DNA of 5,835 nucleotides. Source: Anaerolineaceae bacterium (GTDB lineage Bacteria > Chloroflexota > Anaerolineae > Anaerolineales > Anaerolineaceae). The stretch is taken from contig JAQTMA010000212.1 in NCBI GenBank assembly GCA_028714615.1, positions 1 through 5,835 of the forward strand. The letters are read 5' to 3'. Below the pieces are notes generated by a model, which was given only the letters and a program-made list of their open reading frames with translations, had not been told where the DNA came from and made no database searches. This document shows positions 1 to 5,835 of this stretch, piece after piece. Within the stretch, counting starts at the first letter, position 1, and each line of letters begins with the position of its first letter. Made by a program: the position numbers and the translations under genes.

Positions 1-575
1 CTTTTGTGAAAATAGACCTCTATCAACGTATAGGCTACTCCAACCCAGGTTATGCCTACCGCATAGCCAGCGAGGGCATCGGTCAAATAATGACCACCGG
101 TAAAGACCCGGCTAAAGCCAACAAAACTAATGATCACGAACGCCACGGCAATCACGATCCCTTTCCAGAAGGCAGATGGCATTTTGGGGGCCAACAGGTA
201 AGCCAGCAGCCCATAGAAAACGACCACCGTAATAGCGTGCCCGCTTGGAAAACCCGGGATGTTCTCAACGATCCAGATCTGAGCGAGCAGCCGCGTGCTG
301 CCGAGAAGATTTGAGAGGGATAAAAATAGCAATGATGATCCTGCCAGGCCGATCGCCAGCCAAGTAGTCGCGATCAATCGATCCCATCCGAGAAGGGGCC
401 CTTGGGTAAACAGGTTATAGGTCAAACCGGCAAACATCAGGCTGCCGAAAATGAACATGATGAATCCAATGATGGGCAGCTTCGCCAACAGGCCTGGAGA
501 GCGCAAAACAAGAACCATGTTTTTGCGCAACGGATGATCTTGACCACGGTTTGTTGTCATTTTATTAGCAGTCAT
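1..575 (-). CDS. PAP2-superfamily membrane phosphatase, C-terminus cut off by the window edge
   Basis: Probable membrane-bound phosphatase of the PAP2 (type 2 phosphatidic acid phosphatase) superfamily, whose members hydrolyse lipid or isoprenoid phosphates at the membrane surface; the substrate here is unknown. 191 codons are visible from ATG at 575 with no stop before the edge, and probably only a short tail is missing. The second PAP2 motif is present as PSGH (residues 110-113, within GFPSGHA). The third is SRVFTGGHYLTD (155-166), giving the nucleophilic His162 and Asp166 of SRx5Hx3D. Hydrophobic segments lie at about 34-52, 66-86, 114-129, 138-154 and 168-184. The first motif (Kx6RP) is not recognisable: the stretch before PSGH reads NLLGSTRLLAQIW. 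The start is supported by GAAGGGA at 583-589, 7 nt upstream; an in-frame ATG at 560 has no such site. The gene follows the DUF1206 stop by 17 bp, so the two are probably co-transcribed. Confidence 0.9.
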   Translation of the reverse strand, partial: MTANKMTTNRGQDHPLRKNMVLVLRSPGLLAKLPIIGFIMFIFGSLMFAGLTYNLFTQGPLLGWDRLIATTWLAIGLAGSSLLFLSLSNLLGSTRLLAQIWIVENIPGFPSGHAITVVVFYGLLAYLLAPKMPSAFWKGIVIAVAFVIISFVGFSRVFTGGHYLTDALAGYAVGITWVGVAYTLIEVYFHK

Positions 576-592
576 CCAAATGTCCCTTCGAC

Positions 593-1417
593 CTACCTTT
601 TGGAACGGAACCACGCCACGCTCAACATGGAGTAGATTCCAAAAGCTATGAGCTCCAATGCCACGATGCCCAGAAGCCAGACACCATAAAGCTGTTGCTT
701 GAGGGTCGTGAGCGCCGCATCGATACCGATTGCCTGGCTTGAATTCGACTGATAAGCTGCCAGGAACACTGCCCCGCCTACCAGCACCAAGATGATTCCG
801 CGTGTGCCGGTGCTTAGCCGTCCGAGTTGGGTAGCCCACTTCACTTCTTGAGGGGTCATCGCATAAGTTTGGAACTGCTTGTCGAAACTATTGTTGAAAC
901 CCTGGTAGATCTGGAGCAGGCCGATCACCCAAGGACCCCACCGTTGGGACATGACCGATGCCTTGGACTGTTGGGTTTGGGCTCCCTTCTGAGTGGTGCT
1001 ACCTGCGCCCGTAATAAAGCCGTAGGTGGGCAACATCAAGATAGCATAACTTGCAGCGCTGAACAGATACCCACCGCATACGAGCAAGCCTTTCAGGTCA
1101 TGCCCTTTACGCAGCGGATCCAACCCGGCTCGAATCACCCATCACAATGAATAAGAGACCAGGCCGATCAGGACTGCCCAAAGCAACACCAAACCTGCCG
1201 GTTGCCTGCCAATTGCAGCAATAGCTCCTTGCTGGTCTGTGGGCGCACCCCCTTTCCCAAGCGCAACATTTGATGCGAATAGACCCATTGTCATGTAAAT
1301 GAGTCCACGGACACCATAACCCAGGCGAGTCAAGGCCTCCATCAGGGGACTATACGCCGCCATTTGACCTGCCTTTTTTACGCCTGCTTTAATGACATTA
1401 TTACTTGTGGCACTCAT
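593..1417 (-). pseudogene. DUF1206 family integral membrane protein, interrupted by an in-frame TGA
   Basis: Member of the DUF1206 family, membrane proteins of unknown function built from three repeats of about 70 residues with two membrane helices each. Read through the TGA at codon 92, the frame gives 274 codons, a normal length for the family. Repeat 1 is about residues 29-102 (LTRLGYGVRGLIY, then TDQQGAIAAI), repeat 2 about 109-180 and repeat 3 about 195-268 (QLGRLSTGTRGIIL). Hydrophobic segments lie at about 38-53, 74-91, 111-129, 160-172, 206-222 and 244-265. The sequence on both sides of the stop is in the same frame and continues the family pattern (YSL, stop, WVIRAGLDP), so this is one gene with a nonsense codon, not two genes. 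Start chosen at ATG 1417 because GGAGA lies 7 nt upstream; an in-frame ATG at 1450 lacks a good site. A standard gene caller would report fragments at 1142-1417 (or 1142-1450) and 593-1138. It could be a true pseudogene, a read-through gene or a sequence error. Confidence 0.82.
1142..1144 (-). other. In-frame TGA at a conserved Trp position of DUF1206
   Basis: On the coding strand the codons read TTG TGA TGG GTG ATT CGA. From memory, family members commonly have 'YALWR..QA.LDP' here, and the TGA falls exactly on that Trp. A single change of TGG to TGA (C to T at position 1142 on the plus strand) explains it. No ribosome binding site is visible before the GTG at 1138 that could restart the second half. 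Confidence 0.8.
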
Positions 1418-1424
1418 AATATGG

Positions 1425-1429
1425 TCTCC
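1425..1429 (-). promoter_or_regulatory. Ribosome binding site of the DUF1206 gene
   Basis: GGAGA on the minus strand, 7 nt before ATG 1417. It decides the start in favour of 1417 over the in-frame ATG at 1450. The 100 bp between the sortase stop and this start contains an AT-rich TATTAG-like stretch just upstream, but no convincing matching -35 box. Confidence 0.6.
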
Positions 1430-1517
1430 ATTTATCCTAATAATCGCCAAAGTCGCTAAAGAACCAAGCCTCTCGGATGTGCAACCCTTTGGTTTTTGGA
1501 TGAATTACCCGAACCGC

Positions 1518-2315
1518 TTATTTGCTGCGCGTCGCATAGACGATCGAGTGGTGATCGAATTGGCCGTTGACGATGCTCCCCGCGCAGGTGATGAGCGTCA
1601 GGTGGGAGAGGCCGTCGAATGCCGCCTTGGGTCCACCTCCGAAGATCCGGGTGAGCACCGCCGGGTCGGAAGATTCCTGGGTGGAGTAGAGCTCAATCTG
1701 GTCAACGATAAAGCGAATGTCAATGGTACTGCGCCGGTCGTGGACAATGATCAGGTCGCCGGGCTGGAGCTCCTTGAGATGTGCGAAAATCTCGGGATTC
1801 CCAAGCGGATCGTTGACATGCCCAGCTATCGTGGCGGTGCCTGGCTCCCCCGGGACGACACTGCCTCGATACCAGAAGGCCGTATGCCAGACCGGATCGC
1901 CAATCGGACCCTTTGGTGCATCCATTCTATTTTCTTTTGTGAGCCCGACTCCAAGCATAGGGGCCTTGACTTTGAGTGTAGGAATCAGAAGCTCAAGCGG
2001 CACATCAACAGGCCTAGCCCTCAAGTCCAGGTCTTTATCAAAGAGCGGCCCAAAGACATACTGTGTAGGCGTCAGTTCAATGGTCGGTACTATTGTTGGT
2101 TCAATTGTCTCCTCAAGCAATGATTTAATGGTCGCCTCAACCGTCGGAACAATTGTGAGTTGGACCGATGGCAATTGCGAACGGAACGGGGAAGGCCAAG
2201 CCAGCGTCTTCCCCGTTCCCTTGATGCCGCATCCCTCAAGCACACCTGCAATGACCAGAACAGTCATGAAGCAGCCGAGCAAGCCGCGACGAGTGAGGAT
2301 TTTTTCAGATGACAA
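1518..2315 (-). CDS. Class F-like sortase (cysteine transpeptidase), Tat-like or lipoprotein-like N-terminus
   Basis: Membrane-attached extracellular sortase, which cleaves a C-terminal sorting signal and transfers the protein to a surface acceptor. 265 residues. The N-terminus has a twin-arginine-like LTRRGLLG (7-14), a hydrophobic stretch (15-27) and LEGC (26-29), a non-standard lipobox with Cys29. A Thr/Pro/Ile-rich stalk spans about 50-86, with two degenerate copies of TIVPT. The sortase domain is about 108-262: His166 in TATIAGHVND and Cys244 in LTLITCAG are the catalytic His and Cys (TLxTC). GEPGTATIAGHV and ELQPGDLIIV are typical of class F enzymes. The usual Arg before the last strand (as in 'YDHRxxVYA') is His256 here (FDHHSIVYA); Arg263 lies after that strand. 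The start is TTG at 2315: a stop codon lies four codons upstream, no other start codon intervenes, and a weak AGG sits 8 nt before. It begins 13 bp after the gene for an LPSSG-bearing surface protein, its likely substrate. Class assignment is from memory of family motifs. Confidence 0.92.
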   Translation of the reverse strand: MSSEKILTRRGLLGCFMTVLVIAGVLEGCGIKGTGKTLAWPSPFRSQLPSVQLTIVPTVEATIKSLLEETIEPTIVPTIELTPTQYVFGPLFDKDLDLRARPVDVPLELLIPTLKVKAPMLGVGLTKENRMDAPKGPIGDPVWHTAFWYRGSVVPGEPGTATIAGHVNDPLGNPEIFAHLKELQPGDLIIVHDRRSTIDIRFIVDQIELYSTQESSDPAVLTRIFGGGPKAAFDGLSHLTLITCAGSIVNGQFDHHSIVYATRSK

Positions 2316-2328
2316 AACAGAAACCTAA

Positions 2329-3354
2329 TTACTTCGACCGATCGGTGCTGCGGTATGCTCTCACAGCAAATACCAATGCTAAGGCGCCAAAGCCACCGAC
2401 GATCACCAGAATTGAGGGGAAACCATCGTTACGTATGGGTGCACCACCTGAGCTTGGCAAACCAAGAACAATTGGCGTAGCTGTCGCTGCATTGACGGTC
2501 GTCGGTACAATCGTTGGCGTCGAAGTAGCTGCCGGCTGCGTGGCTTCCGGGGTCGTGGCCGGTGTAGCCGCCGTCGATGTAGCCGCTGGCTGTGTCGCCG
2601 GCAGTGTGGCGGTTGCTGCCGCAGTCGTCGGTGTAGCTGCGGATACAGGCGGCGCAAGGCAAGCCGAACCGGTTATGCTATTCGAATCCAATGTTACTGC
2701 ACCCGTTTGCGCCAGGGCTCTACCGTTCAAACTGGCACCGGTCTGCAAGGTGATGGATGTGGATGCGAGAATATTTCCAATAAACGCAGTGCCTGTGCCG
2801 AGAGTCCCGGATGAGACCAGCCTCCACCACACGTTACACGCATCACCACCGGTAACGGATGAGTTGGCTGATGTCGTGAGGGTTGCCGCAGATTTGAAAA
2901 TCCACACGCCTGTTCCATTGAGCGTTAGGTTTCCAGTAAGAAGGAAGGCATCAGCGCAATAGATACCCGGCCCAAGAGGCGAGACAAGGGTTAAATCCTG
3001 AGCACCTGTATAGGTGGTATCACACGCCTGGTCTAGAGATGTGAATGCAGCAGTGTTAGCAATCTGAGCATCAGCGGCGTTCGCATCAGCCGCGTGGATC
3101 GTGCCTGGAGGGGTGACGACTCCTGGAGGAAAACCAGTGATTGCGGAGCCAGGACTAACACCCAGATCTCCGGGAATCGTGGTGACGCCAGTATTGGTAA
3201 CTGTTTGTCCGGCCAGAACGGAGTAACTCGCTGCCGTACCCAGTGTGGGTGAAGTGGCCGCGAGCGAGCGCGCAGACACCCCAAATGATGGACCCGCCCA
3301 TGAAAGTACCAAAACCAGCATGATTAAAACCCTTAGAGAATTCCGTTTATGCAT
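2329..3354 (-). CDS. Secreted DUF3494 (ice-binding-like) surface protein with LPSSG sorting signal
   Basis: Surface protein with one DUF3494 domain, a beta-solenoid fold first known from ice-binding proteins but widespread in bacteria that need not bind ice; an adhesive or surface role is equally possible. 341 residues from ATG 3354. There is a signal peptide (basic MHKRNSLR, hydrophobic core about 9-25, likely cleavage near residue 28). The DUF3494 domain spans about 36-235: LGTAASYSVLAG, then GDLGVSPGSAITGFPPG, GTIHAADANAADAQ, ACNVWW and NGRALAQTGAVTLD. Four Cys (111, 133, 173, 232) could pair. A Thr/Ala/Pro stalk (about 236-296) contains ATQPAATST twice, 18 residues apart. It ends with LPSSG (299-303), a hydrophobic span (about 312-331) and the tail RAYRSTDRSK, a complete cell-wall sorting signal with Ser in place of Thr. 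The start is chosen over a TTG at 3381 because GGTGGG (3360-3365) lies 5 nt upstream and the signal peptide begins there. The sortase follows by 13 bp. Confidence 0.94.
   Translation of the reverse strand: MHKRNSLRVLIMLVLVLSWAGPSFGVSARSLAATSPTLGTAASYSVLAGQTVTNTGVTTIPGDLGVSPGSAITGFPPGVVTPPGTIHAADANAADAQIANTAAFTSLDQACDTTYTGAQDLTLVSPLGPGIYCADAFLLTGNLTLNGTGVWIFKSAATLTTSANSSVTGGDACNVWWRLVSSGTLGTGTAFIGNILASTSITLQTGASLNGRALAQTGAVTLDSNSITGSACLAPPVSAATPTTAAATATLPATQPAATSTAATPATTPEATQPAATSTPTIVPTTVNAATATPIVLGLPSSGGAPIRNDGFPSILVIVGGFGALALVFAVRAYRSTDRSK
2525..2598 (-). repeat. Degenerate direct repeat in the stalk of the DUF3494 protein
   Basis: Two 20-bp copies at 2525-2544 and 2579-2598, offset by 54 bp (18 codons), both encode the core of ATQPAATST. 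They differ mostly at third codon positions, so the repeat is kept at protein level. This is a typical extended, probably glycosylatable stalk that holds the domain away from the envelope. Confidence 0.6.
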
Positions 3355-3372
3355 TTTTTCCCACCAAAAAGA

Positions 3373-3389
3373 TCCATCCAAGGGATGGA
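3373..3389 (-). terminator. Perfect 7-bp hairpin with T-run in the leader of the DUF3494 gene
   Basis: The arms TCCATCC and GGATGGA pair perfectly around a 3-nt loop (CTT on the transcribed strand), followed by TCTTTTT and then the ribosome binding site GGTGGG. It looks like a short intrinsic terminator for the kinase/regulator operon. It lies only 18 nt before ATG 3354, leaving no room for a promoter after it, so transcripts of the surface-protein gene should include it. It may act as a leaky terminator, an attenuator or a stabilising 5' stem. The stem is short, with four GC pairs. No clear promoter was found in the rest of the gap (3390-3510). Confidence 0.4.
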
Positions 3390-3510
3390 AAACAACTTAA
3401 AGGATCTCCGAAGCTTCCTTTCAGTAGATGGCTATTGCCACAATATCATCCTATGCGAAAGGAGCTATCGAAGTCCCGAAAACAGTCTATAAAAATCCTA
3501 AAATTATTGG

Positions 3511-4194
3511 CTAGTCGATTTTCTTCGAGCGCAAGTTGTATCCCATCCCAGACACCGTTTCAAGCAGTCCCCCATACTCCCCCAGTTTTTTACGCAAGCG
3601 GCCGAGATAGGTATGTAAATAGTGGTTTGACCCGCGATACTCAGGCCCCCAGACCTGGGTAATCAGCTCATCATGGGTAACAATGGCGTCCAGGTGATGT
3701 ACGAGTTCGGCAAGAATGGCATACTCGGTGCGGGTAAGGTGCAGATCTCGCTCACCGACGAAGACGCGGCGCGCTTCCAGGTCGATGCACAGTTCGCCGA
3801 TCTGAATTTTAGAATCATTGGTTTTTGCTGAGACGTAGGACCGGCGCAGGAAAGCACGAACCAGCGCCAGTAATTCTTCCTGTCCAAACGGTTTGGTCAC
3901 ATAGTCATCTGCGCCTGCATCCAGGGCGGCCACCTTGAGATCTTCTTCCAACCGGGCGCTCAATACGATGATTGGCACGTCCGAGCGTGCGCGGATCCAC
4001 AGGCATATATCGACTCCAGATAATCCAGGCAGTACCAGGTCCAGCAGCACCAGGTCAACGGCTTCTTCTTGAAATCGGGCGATGGCCTGGTGGCTATCCT
4101 CCGCTTCGCTCACCGTATAGCCACGTTTTACCAGGTTGACCCGTACCAATTTGCGAATGTTAGGGTCGTCTTCGACGATTAAGATATTCCCCAT
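3511..4194 (-). CDS. OmpR/PhoB-family response regulator
   Basis: DNA-binding response regulator, 227 residues, a normal full length. The receiver domain is about 3-115: acidic pocket Asp9/Asp10 (VEDD), phospho-acceptor Asp52 (LVLLDLVLPG), Ser79 and Lys101 (KPF), plus DAGADDYVTKPF. A winged-helix DNA-binding domain spans about 128-223, with LTRTEYAILAEL, HDELITQVWGPEY, HTYLGRLRKKL and a terminal GMGYNL, as in the KdpE/PhoB group. It receives phosphate from the kinase encoded just upstream; its start lies 3 bp after the kinase stop. The ribosome binding site AGGAAGGG (4201-4208) sits inside the last kinase codons, 6 nt before ATG, suggesting translational coupling. Targets are unknown. The surface-protein and sortase genes 156 bp downstream are candidates by position only. 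Confidence 0.97.
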   Translation of the reverse strand: MGNILIVEDDPNIRKLVRVNLVKRGYTVSEAEDSHQAIARFQEEAVDLVLLDLVLPGLSGVDICLWIRARSDVPIIVLSARLEEDLKVAALDAGADDYVTKPFGQEELLALVRAFLRRSYVSAKTNDSKIQIGELCIDLEARRVFVGERDLHLTRTEYAILAELVHHLDAIVTHDELITQVWGPEYRGSNHYLHTYLGRLRKKLGEYGGLLETVSGMGYNLRSKKID

Positions 4195-4197
4195 ATC

Positions 4198-5835
4198 CTA
4201 CCCTTCCTTTCCTGGGGAAACTTCCGGGATCGGGAATAGCGCAATAGGAACGGTAAACGAGATCGTAGCTCCTGGAGTTGTTTTCTTCTTGATCCAGATC
4301 CGGCCCCCGTGGGCTTCGACTAGCCCTTTACATATTGCCAGGCCCAATCCAGCTCCATTCCCGGGATCATTCTCCATGTGAGCACCCCGCCGAAAAGCTT
4401 CAAATACCCGCTTGCGTTCGTCCGGCGGTATCCCCGGCCCTTGATCGGCAACATTCACCTGGACAAATCCGCCTAGTAGGCTGGCCGAGAGGGTGATTTC
4501 TGTTCCTTCGGGTGAGTAGACAAATGCATTCTGCACCAGGTTGGCCAGCACCTGAGCAAACCGTTGGGCATCTACCTGCACCGGCGGCAGGTTGGCCGGT
4601 AAATGGATTCTCACTTCCTGCCCTCGGGTCAGTGACTGCAATCGGGGCAGGGTATCCTGGATGATATCCAGGAGAAAATGGGGCTGCGGCAAAATCGGCA
4701 GCCTGCCCGCTTCCAGGCGAGAAAGATCCAACAGTTGATTGATGAGCTCTTGCAGCCGGTCGGCTTCCTGACGAATGGTCTGGATGAAGTCGCGCTGTTC
4801 ATCCGGCTCCCAGGCGACATCTTCGGCCAACAGGGTAGTGGTAAACCCGATAATAGAGGTCAACGGGGTGCGCAGCTCGTGCGAGATCATCGCCAGGAAT
4901 TCGGTCTTGATCTCATTGGCTCGTTCAGCCTCATGGCGGGTTTCTTCTTCTACCTCGAGCAGTTGGAGGTTATAGAGGGTGATCGTAGCCTGGTCGACGA
5001 GCATTTTGAGATGACGCAGTTTGATATGATCAAAATGGTTTTCTTGATGGTAATAAACCAAAAGACAACCCAGCCAAACTCCCGATGCGACCAGTGGGAA
5101 GATGACCAGGGTTTGGATTTGTCCTTCCAACAGAAAATCACGTAACAACGGTGTTAACCGGGGGTCGGATTGAATCCCGGTGATGACCACCGTCCGGTTA
5201 GCTTGGAACAGCTCCCAGAAGGCTGGTTCTTCGTACAGGTTGGATTCGCTCAACCAGGGGGAAATATCCTGGCTGGATAACCAGGCGGCCGTCAATTCCA
5301 CCCCGCGGGCAGGGCCAATCTTGGGGTCTTCGAAGAAAAGGAGGGCGGCCCGCTGGGCAAAGCGCAGGTCATAAGCAGCCATGAGCGTTTTTAGAACAGC
5401 TTTTGGCTTTCGCGCCATGCTCATCTTATGGCTCAGGTTGAATTGCTCACGCGTGCGGTCCAGGGCGCTGCGCAGCGCCAGCTCAAGTCTTTTCTGATCG
5501 GTAATATCCTGGGCAAAATTAACCAGGCGATAGGCTGGTTCTCCCTCCTCGTGGATCAGGAAAGAACGCGCAAGGATCCACCGCATCCTGCCATCCGGGT
5601 GGATAATCCGGTATTCCTGGTTGGTGAGTTTGCGGTCGTCATGGGGCCGGGAGACCATCCATTGAAGGCGGTCTTCAGGGTGGATGCTCTCAATAAACGC
5701 CTCCGGATTGGCATATAGACTTTCGCAAGAACGACCCCACACCGTTTCATATGCCGGGCTGACATAGAGAATGCGGTCGGTGCGCACGTCCCGCACCCAA
5801 ACGACTTGCTCGAGGTGCTCCGCCATTTGCCTCAG
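4198..5835 (-). CDS. PAS-GAF sensor histidine kinase, N-terminus outside the window
   Basis: Sensor kinase that autophosphorylates on His and passes the phosphate to the regulator encoded next. 545 codons are visible and the frame stays open to the window edge. An ATG at 5826 exists, but the residues before it (LRQ, then MAEHLEQVVWVRD) look like the interior of a PAS helix, so the gene probably starts further upstream. Counting from that Met: PAS domain about 1-112 (ILYVSPAYETVWGRS, HPEDR, then the PAC end FAQDITDQKRLE), GAF domain about 130-288 (IFPLVASGVWLGCLLVYYH), and a coiled linker about 288-308. The dimerisation and phospho-acceptor domain has His316 in ISHELRTPLTS. The ATPase domain is about 415-528, with the N box around Asn429/Asn433, DQGPGIP (461-467), Phe476 and GAGLGL (491-496). 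No membrane segment is visible, so the part seen is cytoplasmic; PAS and GAF suggest a small-ligand, redox or light input that cannot be named. It ends in TAG. Confidence 0.95.
   Translation of the reverse strand: MRQMAEHLEQVVWVRDVRTDRILYVSPAYETVWGRSCESLYANPEAFIESIHPEDRLQWMVSRPHDDRKLTNQEYRIIHPDGRMRWILARSFLIHEEGEPAYRLVNFAQDITDQKRLELALRSALDRTREQFNLSHKMSMARKPKAVLKTLMAAYDLRFAQRAALLFFEDPKIGPARGVELTAAWLSSQDISPWLSESNLYEEPAFWELFQANRTVVITGIQSDPRLTPLLRDFLLEGQIQTLVIFPLVASGVWLGCLLVYYHQENHFDHIKLRHLKMLVDQATITLYNLQLLEVEEETRHEAERANEIKTEFLAMISHELRTPLTSIIGFTTTLLAEDVAWEPDEQRDFIQTIRQEADRLQELINQLLDLSRLEAGRLPILPQPHFLLDIIQDTLPRLQSLTRGQEVRIHLPANLPPVQVDAQRFAQVLANLVQNAFVYSPEGTEITLSASLLGGFVQVNVADQGPGIPPDERKRVFEAFRRGAHMENDPGNGAGLGLAICKGLVEAHGGRIWIKKKTTPGATISFTVPIALFPIPEVSPGKEG

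Noticed and set aside
6..635. Plus-strand frames of 102 and 77 codons near the left edge
   Set aside because: They lie opposite the PAP2 gene, whose motifs are clear on the minus strand; the translations are Gln/Asn/His-rich and featureless.
827..1150. Plus-strand open frame of 107 codons opposite DUF1206
   Set aside because: Antisense to DUF1206 repeats 2 and 3 with no signal, motif or ribosome binding site.
593..1450. TGA read as Trp throughout the organism (alternative genetic code)
   Set aside because: None of the five visible stop codons (three TAG, two TAA) is TGA, which made this tempting. However, all the other Trp codons in the six genes, more than twenty, are TGG and only one internal TGA occurs, so a lone mutation is far more likely.
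1392..2123. Plus-strand open frame of 243 codons across the sortase and DUF1206 start
   Set aside because: It is antisense to a clear sortase with catalytic motifs, its translation shows no domain or membrane pattern, and it bridges the gap between two real genes. It is a shadow frame.
1717..2328. Plus-strand open frame of 203 codons opposite the sortase
   Set aside because: Low-complexity Ser/Thr/Val/Gly translation produced by the complement of the sortase and its stalk; no family resemblance.
2309..2962. Plus-strand open frame of 217 codons, Val/Ala/Gly-rich
   Set aside because: It is the complement of the Thr/Ala/Pro stalk and DUF3494 domain; the apparent repeats come from the stalk repeat on the real strand.
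3390..3510. Promoter for the surface-protein gene (TATAGA-like and TTGTGG-like boxes)
   Set aside because: No pair of boxes with acceptable sequence and 16-18 bp spacing could be found, so no promoter is annotated.

Overview
The window carries six genes, all on the minus strand, so transcription runs from position 5835 towards 1. Base composition is moderate. The gene set is a PAS/GAF histidine kinase with an OmpR-type regulator, a DUF3494 'ice-binding-like' surface protein with a sortase signal, a class F-like sortase, a DUF1206 membrane protein and a PAP2 phosphatase. This fits a monoderm-type bacterium, most likely Chloroflexota (Anaerolineae-like). That placement is an inference from gene content and protein style; no marker gene is present.

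Layout in transcription order: (1) 5835-4198, a histidine kinase whose N-terminus lies beyond the window, and 4194-3511, its response regulator, 3 bp downstream and probably translationally coupled. (2) A 156-bp gap with a perfect 7-bp hairpin and T-run just before the next ribosome binding site. (3) 3354-2329, a secreted DUF3494 protein with a Thr/Ala/Pro stalk, an LPSSG sorting signal, a membrane segment and a basic tail. (4) 2315-1518, a class F-like sortase starting at TTG, 13 bp downstream. (5) A 100-bp gap, then 1417-593, a DUF1206 gene interrupted by one in-frame TGA exactly where the family usually has Trp. (6) 575 to the window edge, a PAP2-superfamily phosphatase cut off at its C-terminus, 17 bp after the DUF1206 stop.

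The clearest functional unit is the surface protein plus sortase pair: a wall- or surface-attached DUF3494 protein with its own dedicated transpeptidase. The two-component system just upstream could control it, but this is only inferred from position. Several genes depart from their family at key positions: the sortase has His where class F enzymes usually have the catalytic Arg, the PAP2 protein lacks a recognisable first motif, and the DUF1206 frame is broken. These departures are the main points to check.
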